A stretch of 64,000 nt of DNA from Pedobacter sp. B4-66 (GCF_018492665.1 NZ_JAFVME010000012.1:1-64000), one strand, 5' to 3'. Positions 25,612-35,997 are shown, counted from the stretch's first letter. Notes: generated from the letters alone by a model not told the origin. Numbers and translations: made by a program.

Positions 25612-26287
25612 AAATATAATATTAATTATTCTCTTGACGCCCTTGTCAATATTTGCTCAAACCTTAGGGGCTAATCAAGGGGATCATCTCGAAATATCTT
25701 CAGTTGGGGGAGCAACAACAAATATTGTTATGAACAAACTTTGGTTGTATAGACCATTTGCAGGAAACAATTGGTATAATTCAAGACTGCACGATGGAAT
25801 TAGTGTTGATGCATCATTTTTAATCCCCCATGTTAATACTAAAACTTGGTGGGAGCGCGACCCTCTTTATGATATTCAATCGTGGGGAAACGCAGCAAGC
25901 ACGTATTTAACCATAAATCAAGGTAATGTCGGAATCGGTACAGCAACACCTAATGCTAAACTAGCGGTTAATGGCAACATTCGTGCAAAGGAAATCAAGG
26001 TTGAAACAGCCAATTGGCCGGATTATGTGTTTGCAAAAGATTATCAATTGCCATCATTGCAAGAAACCGAGCAACACATTAAAGAGAAAGGCCATTTGCC
26101 TGGTATTCCCTCTGCCGAAGAGGTTAAAGCAAATGGAGTTGATCTTGGAGAAATGAATGCTAAACTTTTAAAGAAGATTGAAGAACTGACCTTGCACCAA
26201 ATTGAACAGGAAAAGAAAAATAACGCACAAGCTCAGGCTATCCAAAAGCTGGAAAAACGATTATTGAACCTAGAAACTAAAAGATAG
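25601..26287 (+). CDS. Surface fibre-like protein 8
   Basis: 228 residues, the shortest of the nine. Signal peptide ending SIFAQ; no first GIGT motif, the mature part starting TLGANQGDHLEISSVGG. Aromatic-rich variable segment (KLWLYRPFAGNNWYNSRL). WPDYVF at 139-144. The ATG overlaps the end of the previous gene, which fixes the start. Confidence 0.78.
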   Translation: MKIRNIILIILLTPLSIFAQTLGANQGDHLEISSVGGATTNIVMNKLWLYRPFAGNNWYNSRLHDGISVDASFLIPHVNTKTWWERDPLYDIQSWGNAASTYLTINQGNVGIGTATPNAKLAVNGNIRAKEIKVETANWPDYVFAKDYQLPSLQETEQHIKEKGHLPGIPSAEEVKANGVDLGEMNAKLLKKIEELTLHQIEQEKKNNAQAQAIQKLEKRLLNLETKR

Positions 26288-26309
26288 TTGTTAATCAAAT
26301 TAAAAACAT

Positions 26310-27284
26310 ATGAACAAGAAACTTTATCATTTAATTTCATTAAGTCTTTTTGGCTTTTTAATGATTGCCAATTCATTTGCCTTCTCCAAAGCTGGAGTTA
26401 TTGATGATTACACTACCCAGGTGACATTTCCAGCTGGATATCAGATTGGTAGTTATATCGAGTTTGTCACGGTATCGCCTATTGATGCAGGTAGTTCGGG
26501 TAATTACGAAATATCCATATCATACTCACGAGGAAATGTTGCTGCTGCGGCAACATTTTTAGCTAGTATTTCTCACTATAATCCGAGTTTATGGAGAGAA
26601 GTTGGTAGAGTTAACAGTAACGGGTATGCAGGTGCCGGATCGGATGGACACAATTTTACGATTGATTGCAATACAGATCGTTTTAATCCAAGGTTCAGAA
26701 TAAGAGCAATAAGAACTATGGGGGTACTAACTGATCCCATTGTCGTTCATGTAAAGATCAGATCAATAAATCAAAATGGGACATGGTCCGCGCTAAATGT
26801 TACCGGAAGTGATTTAACAGTAAATAAACTTCTTCCCATGACAAATGATTGGAGTCTATATGTCGGTAATTCTCATAATTCAAACGGAGCAAACATTGCA
26901 ATTAAGGCATTGGAAAATGGTAATGTCGGAATTGGTACAGCAACACCTAATGCTAAACTCGCAGTTAATGGTAATATCCGCGCCCATGAAATCAAAGTTG
27001 AAACTAGTGGTTGGCCGGATTATGTATTTGCCAAAGATTACCAATTGCCAACATTGCAAGAAACCGAGCAACACATAAAAGAGAAAGGTCATTTACAAGG
27101 TATCCCATCGGCAACGGAAGTAAAAACAAATGGAGTGAATCTTGGTGAAATGGATGCTAAAATTCTCCAAAAAGTAGAAGAACTAACACTTTACCTCATT
27201 GAACAAGATAAAAAAATCAAACAATTGCAAACGCAAAACGACAACCTACAGTCAGAAATGAAGAAAATCAAAGAAAAGTTATAA
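26310..27284 (+). CDS. Surface fibre-like protein 9
   Basis: 324 residues, the longest of the nine. After the signal peptide (ending SFAFS) lies an unusually long N-terminal domain (about 28-200) with a jelly-roll-like strand pattern (YEISISYSRGNVAAAATFLA..., RFNPRFRIRAIRTMG). The same domain style recurs at 43585 and 45285. WPDYVF at 235-240. Module variants GHLQGI and VNLGEMDAKIL. Last gene of the tandem array. Confidence 0.78.
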   Translation: MNKKLYHLISLSLFGFLMIANSFAFSKAGVIDDYTTQVTFPAGYQIGSYIEFVTVSPIDAGSSGNYEISISYSRGNVAAAATFLASISHYNPSLWREVGRVNSNGYAGAGSDGHNFTIDCNTDRFNPRFRIRAIRTMGVLTDPIVVHVKIRSINQNGTWSALNVTGSDLTVNKLLPMTNDWSLYVGNSHNSNGANIAIKALENGNVGIGTATPNAKLAVNGNIRAHEIKVETSGWPDYVFAKDYQLPTLQETEQHIKEKGHLQGIPSATEVKTNGVNLGEMDAKILQKVEELTLYLIEQDKKIKQLQTQNDNLQSEMKKIKEKL

Positions 27285-27320
27285 CAGGTTGTATATCAGT
27301 TTTTTTATTCTAAATATTTT

Positions 27321-27351
27321 TTTGAATTTAATTTAAATCTATATATATTAT
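27321..27351 (+). promoter_or_regulatory. Candidate Bacteroidota promoter for the first RHS operon
   Basis: TTTG at 27321-27324, a 19-bp spacer, and TATATTAT at 27344-27351 fit the TTTG-N19-TAnnTTTG layout, with two mismatches in the -7 box. It lies about 200 bp before the chosen RHS start, leaving a long leader. Confidence 0.35.
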
Positions 27352-27548
27352 AAAACATAGAACCTATTGGTTTTATTAACGCTTCATCTCACATGCTCTC
27401 AAAAAAACTACCTCCAGGTAATGGCCTTGTCATAAAGGCGCAATCTTACAATTTTGCAAATGATAATCATTTGCCCGGAATTTCTCGTGTCTGTTTTTCG
27501 CTTACAGACCAATTATCTCAACCATATAAATATCTAAAATATAAACTT

Positions 27549-30500
27549 ATGAATCCAAAGTTCTATCTCTTCGGTATACTGTTAGTTATAGGAGCTAATT
27601 TAACTAGTCATGCTCAGGTTTCTTATAATAAAAGAGCTATGGGGGCTATCGGGACAATTCCAAAAGCCAGCGATTTTATGAATGGAGCCAGTCTAGATAA
27701 TGTCGACATGGTAACAGGTACCCTAAAAGTTGGAATTCCATTATATGAGATTAAAGTCAATGATATCTCTGTACCGATTACCCTAAACTATAGTGCCACA
27801 GGTTTAAAAGTAGGGCAAGAAGCTGGCCCAGCCGGGATGGGTTGGGAGTTAAGTGCCGGGGGTAAAATCATTACAAATGTTCAAGGTAGACCTGATAATC
27901 CTTCTGGTTCCGGGGTTATGCCTCTTGAAGTCCTAGCTAATCCATTGATATATGATCCCTACAGCACGCATAAGTCGTTAACAGAGAATATCATAGATGG
28001 CAAAACAGATGCAGCCTGGGATACTTACACTTATGTTCTTCCAAATGGAGGAGGTACTTATACTAAGGACGGACTTACCTATCCTTATGATCCTCTTGTT
28101 AGCATCCAACATCCTGGAGTAATTAAAACTACGGATGGTCTTGTCTATAATTTTCAGGAAGGTGAGATGAAGAAAACGACAAGAAGATATTATTACGAAG
28201 CTTTTTCGAGCCAACCTGATTGGGTTGAGCCCGCTTATCAATGGGCAAGAGATTATTATCCGACTACTACTAAAAACTGGGATCTTTTTAATATAATTTC
28301 TACAAAATTTAAGGACACGGTATCTTTTGATTATCAAACTATAGTAAGTTCAATCCCCCTCGCTTCAAGGACAAGAATAGCTACGTCTGAATCAGTTCCT
28401 TTTATTAGAGATGTTGAGTCAAATTCAAACTATCAATACTCTGAGCTACAGCAGAAATATTATAGGATTCTGGATCCTATAATAGCTCAATCAAAGACAG
28501 AAGTTCTTGCTCATACTCGAATACAAGCTATCAATTTTAAGAATGGTCAGGTTTCATTTGAGTATAGTGTAAATGATACATTGGGTAACGATATCCTATT
28601 GAACATAAAAATTTATCAAAAATTAAATGGAATTACTAAGATTCTTAAAAAGTATGAATTTGTATATGATCTTAGCACGTCGAATCTAATGTATGGCCAC
28701 TATCTAATGGGAATAAATGTTTTTGATAGTGATGATGTAAAGTTAAATGGCTGGTCCTTCACTTATCTAAATAGAATGCCCGTTTATCCCAAGGTAGAAA
28801 ACAAGGCGCAGGATCGATGGGGGTTTTATAACGGAAAAACCTCAAATAAGACCCTTCTTGAACACCCGGATAAGGTTCTGGCATTGAACCTTAGAGCGCA
28901 TTATCCAATTACCAATAACCCCTACAGTATGACGATGAGGCAGCTGAGGTATTCCAGACCCGAGGCTACCGAAATTTATGGACATCATCCTGTTGGAACA
29001 GATGGTGTCAGCTCTGTTGAGTTTGCTGATCGGGATTTTAGCCTTCAGGATGCGGCAAAGGGGATTTTAATGAGTATTAAAACCCCAACAGGTGGGACTG
29101 TCGGCTATGGGTATGAGGCTCATAAATTTATTTATGATAGATATATCAACAACACTTTTGTCAGAGAGTACATAGAAGGGGGCGGAATTAGAATAAGGTC
29201 GATCACTACAGATCGGGGTAGCGCCGGCTTGTATGCTCCAAATCTTACAGGAAGAACAATAAAAAAGATCTATAAATATGGTGAGGGGTCGTTTGGAGCT
29301 TCAGGGCAACCTTACGAAACAAATGGATATGGACAAGTCACTATTCCTGGAAATGTGTTAAGCAATACTTCGAAGTATTGGAGCCCCGGTAGTGCTGCTA
29401 TTAGTTATGATATAGATAACATGATGCTGCTTTCTCATGCTGTTAATGACATGACTCAGTATAATGGCAGCTATTGCATGTACCGTACAGTTACCGAAGA
29501 GTTGGTGTCTTCAGATGAACAAACTTCTTTTGGCAAAACGGTATATTACAATACCATACTAGAATCTAGCGATATGCCTGATTTTGAATGGAAACTTAAT
29601 GGTACTCCTCCAATAGCAAGTGCATTCTGGCTTCCTTCTCTTTATGTAAATTCAGGGGTTAAGAAACAACCAATTGTAGGGACAAATGGAATTAAAAAGT
29701 ATAAATTTAAGGATGGAGCTTATCTTCCTGTTGAAGAAACAAAATATACCTTCAAGTCCTTTAATGCTCCTGCTCCTCTTCAATACCAAACTAGATTATT
29801 GTCCTTTTATGGCACAGTAAAAAGTCAGCTTTCAGGGCCGTTTCCGGGTGGCACCGAACAGGTCAGAGACCAAGGGGTAATTGATCCGACCAGAGGGGGG
29901 CTGGTAATTTATTTATTTAATGCAACAAGAAACACCACAGTTGGTAAAATGGATTACCTTGCTGCTACCAATCTCTCCCAAGAGTCTAATACTCATAATT
30001 TTCAAGGTAAATATGAATTTAGACTAATAGATATGTCTAGCTTTTCTAATTGTATACGAAAGGCGACAGAACAGACTTTAATCGCCGGTGATGATCAATT
30101 TACTGCGCTGATAACAGACACCAAATATTACTATGATAATCCAGCGCACTTATTGCCAACAAGAGTTGTTACAATTAATTCGAAGGGAGATTCTGTAGTA
30201 ACAAGAACGAGATATGCACAGGATTATAATGCAGGCAATTATGTATTTGATTTTATGAAAACTAATAAAGTTGGTTTGTCTGAACCAGTGGAAGAGTTTG
30301 TCAATTATAAAAGAGGAGCCAATGAGTATATAAAAGATGGGAGTGTAAATACATTTAGGGTAGATAATAACGTGCTTTTGAATGACAAGGTCTATAAAAT
30401 CAATTTGAATAGTAACCTGGCTTATAATGGTCCCTATTATAGTGCGCTCGATACAACATTGTTTAAACCCCAGATAAGCTATGATCATTATGTAAATGGT

Positions 30501-31142
30501 AACATCCATAAATATACTGAAGCTACTGGATCAGGCAATGTAGTGATATGGGGGTATGGTAATCAATACCCCATTGCCAAAGTGAGCAACTCAGGAATAG
30601 GCGGCTATACGCCAAGTGAAGAAGTTGCTTATACTAGCTTCGAAAGTCAGGATAAAGGAAATTGGATTTACTCAGGGGCACCCGTTGCTGATTTATCGAG
30701 TCCATCGGGCAAAAGAGTCTATTCGTTAACCACTGGGCCACTTAGTAAAATTAAGCCCACTTCTCTTCCTGTCAAACGCTATCTTGTTTCTTACTGGTAT
30801 AAAACAGGGACAACGGTTACCATTACGGGAGGAACATTAACTGCACCCATGATTAAAAATTCTAAAGCAGGCTGGACGCTTGCAGAGCGGGAGATTAGCA
30901 GCTTAACCGGGTCTCTTGTTGTTTCTGGAACAGGGTTTATTGATGAACTCCGTTTTTATCCTGCTGATGCACAGATGACCACCTATACCTATGAACCGTT
31001 GATTGGTTTGTCGGGCTCTATTGACCCTAAAGGTGTCATGCAATTTTATGAATATGACAGCGCCCAAAGATTAAAAAATGTTAGGGATCAGGAAGGGAAT
31101 ATCGTAAAAAGTTATAAGTATATCTTAAAGGTAATAGAATAA
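27549..31142 (+). CDS. RHS-family protein A (SpvB-like N-terminal barrel, YD repeats at the end)
   Basis: 1197 residues from the ATG at 27549, where the signal peptide begins (MNPKFYLFGILLV, ending SHAQ). An in-frame ATG at 27393 would add 52 non-signal residues and is rejected. The N-terminal part (about 45-130) shows the SpvB/TcB-like pattern 'TLKVGIPLYEIKVNDISVPI' and 'GPAGMGWELSAGGKI'. The large middle is beta-rich with few exact YD repeats; the C-terminus has 'YTYEPLIGLSGSIDPKG' and 'YEYDSAQRLKNVRDQEGNI'. It has no core consensus and no toxin. It precedes the toxin-bearing RHS gene by 11 bp; together they may build one shell around the tip. Confidence 0.85.
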   Translation: MNPKFYLFGILLVIGANLTSHAQVSYNKRAMGAIGTIPKASDFMNGASLDNVDMVTGTLKVGIPLYEIKVNDISVPITLNYSATGLKVGQEAGPAGMGWELSAGGKIITNVQGRPDNPSGSGVMPLEVLANPLIYDPYSTHKSLTENIIDGKTDAAWDTYTYVLPNGGGTYTKDGLTYPYDPLVSIQHPGVIKTTDGLVYNFQEGEMKKTTRRYYYEAFSSQPDWVEPAYQWARDYYPTTTKNWDLFNIISTKFKDTVSFDYQTIVSSIPLASRTRIATSESVPFIRDVESNSNYQYSELQQKYYRILDPIIAQSKTEVLAHTRIQAINFKNGQVSFEYSVNDTLGNDILLNIKIYQKLNGITKILKKYEFVYDLSTSNLMYGHYLMGINVFDSDDVKLNGWSFTYLNRMPVYPKVENKAQDRWGFYNGKTSNKTLLEHPDKVLALNLRAHYPITNNPYSMTMRQLRYSRPEATEIYGHHPVGTDGVSSVEFADRDFSLQDAAKGILMSIKTPTGGTVGYGYEAHKFIYDRYINNTFVREYIEGGGIRIRSITTDRGSAGLYAPNLTGRTIKKIYKYGEGSFGASGQPYETNGYGQVTIPGNVLSNTSKYWSPGSAAISYDIDNMMLLSHAVNDMTQYNGSYCMYRTVTEELVSSDEQTSFGKTVYYNTILESSDMPDFEWKLNGTPPIASAFWLPSLYVNSGVKKQPIVGTNGIKKYKFKDGAYLPVEETKYTFKSFNAPAPLQYQTRLLSFYGTVKSQLSGPFPGGTEQVRDQGVIDPTRGGLVIYLFNATRNTTVGKMDYLAATNLSQESNTHNFQGKYEFRLIDMSSFSNCIRKATEQTLIAGDDQFTALITDTKYYYDNPAHLLPTRVVTINSKGDSVVTRTRYAQDYNAGNYVFDFMKTNKVGLSEPVEEFVNYKRGANEYIKDGSVNTFRVDNNVLLNDKVYKINLNSNLAYNGPYYSALDTTLFKPQISYDHYVNGNIHKYTEATGSGNVVIWGYGNQYPIAKVSNSGIGGYTPSEEVAYTSFESQDKGNWIYSGAPVADLSSPSGKRVYSLTTGPLSKIKPTSLPVKRYLVSYWYKTGTTVTITGGTLTAPMIKNSKAGWTLAEREISSLTGSLVVSGTGFIDELRFYPADAQMTTYTYEPLIGLSGSIDPKGVMQFYEYDSAQRLKNVRDQEGNIVKSYKYILKVIE

Positions 31143-31153
31143 TCACACGCTCA

Positions 31154-34100
31154 ATGAAAAGACTACCATCTATAATCGAAAAGCTTTTTTCATGCATTAC
31201 AATTCTTTTATTAGGATTTTATAGTGCTAAAGCTCAGCAAGACGTCATCCTCTCGAAATATGAAAACCAAACTGAAGTTACTGCCAATAACAGTATTACT
31301 TTTAAGGATGGTTTTGTGATTCCTGCTGGAACTGATTTCAAAGCTTATGTAAGTCCAGCTGCATCGGCAGGTGCCCCGATAAATACACAACTTAATTTTT
31401 TCATGAGCGCTATAGTCTCCTATAGTATGCGTGTTCCTGGTATCATTGATCCCACAGATCCAAAAAATGGAGTTAACCAGGTCAATGTAGAGGTTCAAAC
31501 TATTGATCATCTGGGGAGAGTTGCTGAAACTCAGAGTGTAAAGGCAGCACCTGATTTTAAGGATATCATACAGTTAACTTCATACGATGACGCAGGTAGG
31601 GAATCTAGGAGATGGAAGCCGTATGTAAGAAATGCCGATAAAAATTTTTTATATGGAGGAGAGACTAGTAAACTGTATGATTATTATTATACAGGAACAA
31701 CCAAGACTCCGTCAATTTCAACCAATCTTTATCCTTATGATGAAACTGTTTTCGACAACTCACCTAATAATAGAGTAATAGAAAAAGGTGCTTCAGGAGA
31801 TTTTAGAGTTTCTGCCGGTCATACCGTAAGACTCGCATTGTTAAAAGGAACAGCTGATGTTGCTAAATATACCGTTGCTATTAACGCTTCAAATGGAACC
31901 AGAAGATTAGTCAGGACAGCTGGAGCATTATACGTATCTTCTGATCTGACAATAAATAGTGTTAAAGATGAAAATGTAACGGATGTAGGCGGGACAGTTT
32001 ATGAGTATAAGGATAGGGAAGGACAAGTTGTTTTAAAGCGGGTATTTAAACAAGTTGGGAGTACCATTGAAACTTTTTCCACCTATTACGTTTATGATGA
32101 TCTGGGTAATTTGAGCTTTGTATTGCCGCCTTTGGCAAATCCCGACAATATGGCAATGACTCAGCCACAGTTAAATACACTATTGAACAATGTATGTTAT
32201 CAGTACAGATATGACGATAAAAAAAGGTTGATCGGTAAAAAGATTCCTGGAAAGGGTTGGGAACTCATGGTTTACAACAAGCTGAATCAGGTGGTAATGA
32301 GCCAGGATTCAATACAGCGTAAAAAAGCACCACAAGAATGGAATATAGCCAAATATGATGGACTCGGAAGGACCATAATTACGGGTATTTATGTTCATAC
32401 AGGTACTTCGGGAGCAGATTCTTTAATGGTCATGCAAAAGAAAGTTAATTTACAAGGAGCCCAATGGGAAGAACGTGTAGCTACTGGCAATGGTTATACC
32501 AATACTACCTTTCCGAAAACTTGGGGAACTACATTAAGCATAAATTATTATGACGACTACAATTTTCCTGGAGGTAATCCTTATCCATATACAGGGGCTA
32601 GTGCCATGACCAGAGGTTTGCTGACGGGATCTAAGGTAAATGTATTGGGTAAAGCCGATATGCTTTGGACGGTGAACTACTATGATAAAGACGGCAGAGC
32701 TATTAAGACTTTTAAACAGCATTATAAAGGAGAAACTTTGGTAGCTACCAATTACGATGAGATAACTACTGACTATGATTTTACTGGAGCGGTATTGAGC
32801 AGTAACCGTAGTCATAAAGTAGCCGGAGTAGAGCAGCTTAAGTTATTGACAGAATACGACTATGACCATCGCGGCAGAAAGATTAATACATGGAGTACAA
32901 TCAATACAGATGCACGAGTATTGTTGTCAAAATTAGAATATGATGACCTTGGTCAGTTATGGAAAAAGAACTTACATTCTAAAAATAATGGGGCAGCTTT
33001 TCTCCAGACCATTGCTTATAAATATAATGAACGTGGTTGGCTAATTAATGCAGCCGCACCAAAATTAGATGTGAAACTGAGGTTTCAAAATCCTTCCAAA
33101 GGAGCGACGGCGCAGTACAATGGCAATATTTCGGAGTTTGAATATACGGGGCAGCACAGTGGCAACAAATGGTTTACCTATACCTACGACAACCTGAATC
33201 GCCTGACTTATGCTGATTATGGCGCTGCAACCGCAACCGATGAATTGAATGAATTGATTGCTTATGATAAATCCGGGAATATTACTTCTCTGAAGAGAGG
33301 ACCTGCCACTAATACTGCAATTACCTATGCCTATGCGAATAGTGGGATAAGTAATCAGCTGACAAGTACGGCAGGCCCTGTCGCTGGAACCTTTACTTAT
33401 GACGGGAACGGAAATGTGATTGGTGATAGTCGCAGAGCGATCACGGCAATCACATATAACAAGCTAAACTTGCCTGCAACTGTAAAAGCCACAGTATCGG
33501 GAGCATCTGTACAGGTCGGTACTTATACTTATGATGCCGGAGGGACAAAGTTGAAGTCAGTACAGAGTTCAGTGATCAGGGAATACATCAGCGGAATCCA
33601 TTACAAAAATAATGTCCTTGATTTTATTGGTATTGAAGAAGGACGTGCAGTGCGAAATACAGACGGCACTTACAGATATGAGTATAATCTAAAAGATAAC
33701 TTGGGTAATGTACGTGTATCTATTGATGACAGCGCAGGTGTTGCACGTGTAATTCAGGAAGATGAATATTATGCATTTGGATTAAATAGTCCAAAAAAAG
33801 TATCTGGAGATAAAAATAATTATCTTTACAATGGTAAAGAAGAACAGGACGTTCTGAGTGATGAGTATGATTATGGGGCGAGGTTCTATGATCCGCAGAT
33901 TGCAAGATGGCATATGATTGATCCGTTGGTTGAGCTAAATCAAGAGAACACAACGCCATATGGTTACGTGTTAGGAAATCCAATCAGATACAACGATCCG
34001 ACGGGGATGATTTGGGAAGATCCTAAATATGCTAATAGGCTAAACAAATCTATCAACAGCAAAATTACTGGACTTACTAAGGATAATACAAAAATTCAAA

Positions 34101-34591
34101 CCAAAATAGACAAAGGAGACTTAAGCGAAAAAAGACTGAATAAACTTCAAGATAAACTTGCTGATAATAATCTAAAAGTAGGCTTGCTTAACCAGTCGCT
34201 TGATGATATTGCATCTATTGGTGCAGCAAAAGAAACATTTAGGCTCACAGGCCCTAGTCAAAGCGACGGTACACATGGAGTAATAAAAGATTCAAAAGGC
34301 GTTATTAATATTGAAGGTAGTACAACAGGATTGCATTTGCACGAGGCTAGACACGTGGGGCAATCAATTAAAGCCGGCGGTCTTAGATTTAACAGCTCGG
34401 GCCAATTACTTAATTCCGCGAAAAATAAAGAAGGCGGCCGCATTAATGAAGTCAATGCCTATCAAACTGGCTATTCATATGATGGACGCTACCCTGGTTC
34501 AGCAAATTCACTAAAAGATATTAATCAAAAATCACTATTGGAAATTAAACGCCAAGATCAGACGGCGGTTTACGAATTTTTAAAAGACTAA
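31154..34591 (+). CDS. RHS toxin protein B1 with predicted zinc-metallopeptidase tip
   Basis: 1145 residues. Signal peptide (ending AKAQ); a beta-coat-like segment (ITFKDGFVIPAGTDFKAYV); a DUF6443-type N-terminal domain (about 75-300); many YD repeats (about 300-850); the RHS core near 905-955 (YGARFYDPQIARW...DPLVEL...YGYVLGNPIRYNDPTG). After the core comes a variable tip of about 190 residues. It carries HEARH at 1063-1067 and a downstream Glu at 1099 (NEVNAYQTG), the HExxH plus Glu layout of gluzincins. The gene ends 3 bp before a lipoprotein gene. The toxin function is predicted; the metal-binding pattern is visible. Confidence 0.85.
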   Translation: MKRLPSIIEKLFSCITILLLGFYSAKAQQDVILSKYENQTEVTANNSITFKDGFVIPAGTDFKAYVSPAASAGAPINTQLNFFMSAIVSYSMRVPGIIDPTDPKNGVNQVNVEVQTIDHLGRVAETQSVKAAPDFKDIIQLTSYDDAGRESRRWKPYVRNADKNFLYGGETSKLYDYYYTGTTKTPSISTNLYPYDETVFDNSPNNRVIEKGASGDFRVSAGHTVRLALLKGTADVAKYTVAINASNGTRRLVRTAGALYVSSDLTINSVKDENVTDVGGTVYEYKDREGQVVLKRVFKQVGSTIETFSTYYVYDDLGNLSFVLPPLANPDNMAMTQPQLNTLLNNVCYQYRYDDKKRLIGKKIPGKGWELMVYNKLNQVVMSQDSIQRKKAPQEWNIAKYDGLGRTIITGIYVHTGTSGADSLMVMQKKVNLQGAQWEERVATGNGYTNTTFPKTWGTTLSINYYDDYNFPGGNPYPYTGASAMTRGLLTGSKVNVLGKADMLWTVNYYDKDGRAIKTFKQHYKGETLVATNYDEITTDYDFTGAVLSSNRSHKVAGVEQLKLLTEYDYDHRGRKINTWSTINTDARVLLSKLEYDDLGQLWKKNLHSKNNGAAFLQTIAYKYNERGWLINAAAPKLDVKLRFQNPSKGATAQYNGNISEFEYTGQHSGNKWFTYTYDNLNRLTYADYGAATATDELNELIAYDKSGNITSLKRGPATNTAITYAYANSGISNQLTSTAGPVAGTFTYDGNGNVIGDSRRAITAITYNKLNLPATVKATVSGASVQVGTYTYDAGGTKLKSVQSSVIREYISGIHYKNNVLDFIGIEEGRAVRNTDGTYRYEYNLKDNLGNVRVSIDDSAGVARVIQEDEYYAFGLNSPKKVSGDKNNYLYNGKEEQDVLSDEYDYGARFYDPQIARWHMIDPLVELNQENTTPYGYVLGNPIRYNDPTGMIWEDPKYANRLNKSINSKITGLTKDNTKIQTKIDKGDLSEKRLNKLQDKLADNNLKVGLLNQSLDDIASIGAAKETFRLTGPSQSDGTHGVIKDSKGVINIEGSTTGLHLHEARHVGQSIKAGGLRFNSSGQLLNSAKNKEGGRINEVNAYQTGYSYDGRYPGSANSLKDINQKSLLEIKRQDQTAVYEFLKD

Positions 34592-34594
34592 CAT

Positions 34595-35320
34595 ATGAAA
34601 ATTCAACTATTAATAATTCTAATTGTCCTTACACAATTGAGTTGTGAAGCACAAAATGATGGAAATGGAAGCATCGACAGAATTAATGGAACTTACAAGT
34701 CAAAATCATCAAGTGAAAAACTAGAGTTAAAATCTGATGGTTCTTATACTTTATATAATCCTATTGGTAGCGGGCACTTCGAAATTGAGCAATGCAACTA
34801 TTCATCTAAAGGCAAATGGTGTTCTGTAGATACTAATCTGATAGAGCTAACTAGCGAAAATTATTACCAACGCCAGGACGGATTCCATTATGAATTAAAA
34901 AAAGAGAATAGACTTTCGAAAGATAGTTTATACATTCAGGTAAAATTTCCAACTGATTTTCATCCGGTCAAACTAGGGATATATTTTAATAATGAAGTAG
35001 ATAAGAAGTTATTTACAGATAGTACATTCATTAAAATACTTAAGTCAAAATATCTATTGCGAAAAACCTCAAATTCCGTTAATCGAAATCATATTACATT
35101 TTCTCTAAACGCAAATGTTACAGGAGCTACATTATATAAAAGCAGAATATTATTTGAGATCTTCGAAGAAGATATCGATACTGAGCAATATAATTATTTG
35201 ACAATAAATATGCCCAATTTTGACCTATGCTTCTTTGCTTTCGAGCTATATGATCACGAATTGGTGCATGTTAAGAATGCAAATCAGTTAATATGGGGTG
35301 GTAAAATATGGGAGAAATAA
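34595..35320 (+). CDS. Lipoprotein, immunity candidate for the zincin tip
   Basis: 241 residues with a lipoprotein signal (MKIQLLIILIVLTQLSC). The mature protein has two beta-rich halves: 'RINGTYKSKSSSEKLELKSDG' resembling a small lipocalin-like repeat, and a C-terminal half with 'NMPNFDLCFFAFELYDHEL'. It follows the toxin by 3 bp on the same strand. Full or partial copies exist at 13191-13861 and 11259-11531. A periplasm-facing lipoprotein fits protection against an incoming metallopeptidase. Function inferred from position and duplication. Confidence 0.7.
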   Translation: MKIQLLIILIVLTQLSCEAQNDGNGSIDRINGTYKSKSSSEKLELKSDGSYTLYNPIGSGHFEIEQCNYSSKGKWCSVDTNLIELTSENYYQRQDGFHYELKKENRLSKDSLYIQVKFPTDFHPVKLGIYFNNEVDKKLFTDSTFIKILKSKYLLRKTSNSVNRNHITFSLNANVTGATLYKSRILFEIFEEDIDTEQYNYLTINMPNFDLCFFAFELYDHELVHVKNANQLIWGGKIWEK

Positions 35321-35514
35321 TGCACTTATATTGGTAAAGCAAGTGAGCAAAGCCTTATACCTATCATTATAAAATAGATGAAGCAGGTAAATAGTTGGAC
35401 TTTGTTGTTTAATCTTCACTTTAATCTTCACTTGTCAAAATCTTGTTCTGTTGCTATCATTGGCCATCTAATCAAGTGGTACCTATAACGTGTTAACAAT
35501 TTTTAGGCGTCATT

Positions 35515-35555
35515 AATAGTATATTCTCTAAATTCTATTCAAAGAATATACTATT
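35515..35555 (+). terminator. 13-bp perfect stem hairpin before the second secretion operon
   Basis: AATAGTATATTCT (35515-35527) pairs perfectly with 35543-35555 around a 15-nt loop, followed by two further T. It lies between the immunity gene (ends 35320) and gspG (starts 35578). It may end the RHS transcript or sit in the leader of the secretion operon. Confidence 0.5.
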
Positions 35556-35577
35556 TTAGCATTTCAATCCAGCGCTC

Positions 35578-35997
35578 ATGAATGCACAAATATTAAACAA
35601 AAAACTCAAAGCCTACACCCTTACAGAAATATTGGTGGTATTGGTAATCATAGGAATCCTTGTGCTTCTAGCACTTCCAAACCTCCTACCTCTAATCACC
35701 AAAGCTAAATCAACAGAGGCAAAGGTGCAGCTTGAACACCTTTCAACCCTGCAAAAGACCTTTTTCTACGAGAAATCTAAATACAGTTCAGACTTAACCG
35801 AAATCGGATTCATTCAGGAGAAATTAACTACCGACGGTAAAGACGGAAGAGCCAACTACAAAATTGAGATCGTAAAAGCCGCAAACAATGCTTTCCTTGC
35901 TCGTGCAACGGCGGTAACAGATTTCGATGGAGATGGAACTTTTAATGTCTGGGAAATCGATCAGGACAAAAATCTGAAAGAAGTAGTGGCAGATTAA
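35578..35997 (+). CDS. Major pseudopilin (GspG-like)
   Basis: 139 residues. The prepilin motif KAYTLTEILVVLVIIG has Ala at -1, Tyr at +1 and Glu at +5. A hydrophobic helix (about 15-36) is followed by the GspG/pilin alpha-helix (KSTEAKVQLEHLSTLQKTFFYEKSKY). The C-terminal 'TDFDGDGTFNVWEID' is an EF-hand-like acidic loop comparable to the Ca-binding site of GspG. It heads the second secretion operon; its stop overlaps the next start (TAATG). Confidence 0.85.
   Translation: MNAQILNKKLKAYTLTEILVVLVIIGILVLLALPNLLPLITKAKSTEAKVQLEHLSTLQKTFFYEKSKYSSDLTEIGFIQEKLTTDGKDGRANYKIEIVKAANNAFLARATAVTDFDGDGTFNVWEIDQDKNLKEVVAD

Noticed and set aside
20173..27284. Prophage tail region (because of fibre-like proteins)
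   Set aside because: No capsid, terminase, portal, baseplate, lysis or integrase genes are present, and every protein has a signal peptide, unlike phage fibres.
27393..27548. N-terminal extension of the first RHS A protein
   Set aside because: The 52 upstream residues are not signal-like, whereas a standard signal peptide begins at 27549; the stretch may be a leader ORF without stop.
28000..30500. Several 100+ codon antisense frames inside RHS genes
   Set aside because: They lie opposite long coherent coding frames with signal peptide and family motifs, and have no protein-like features of their own.
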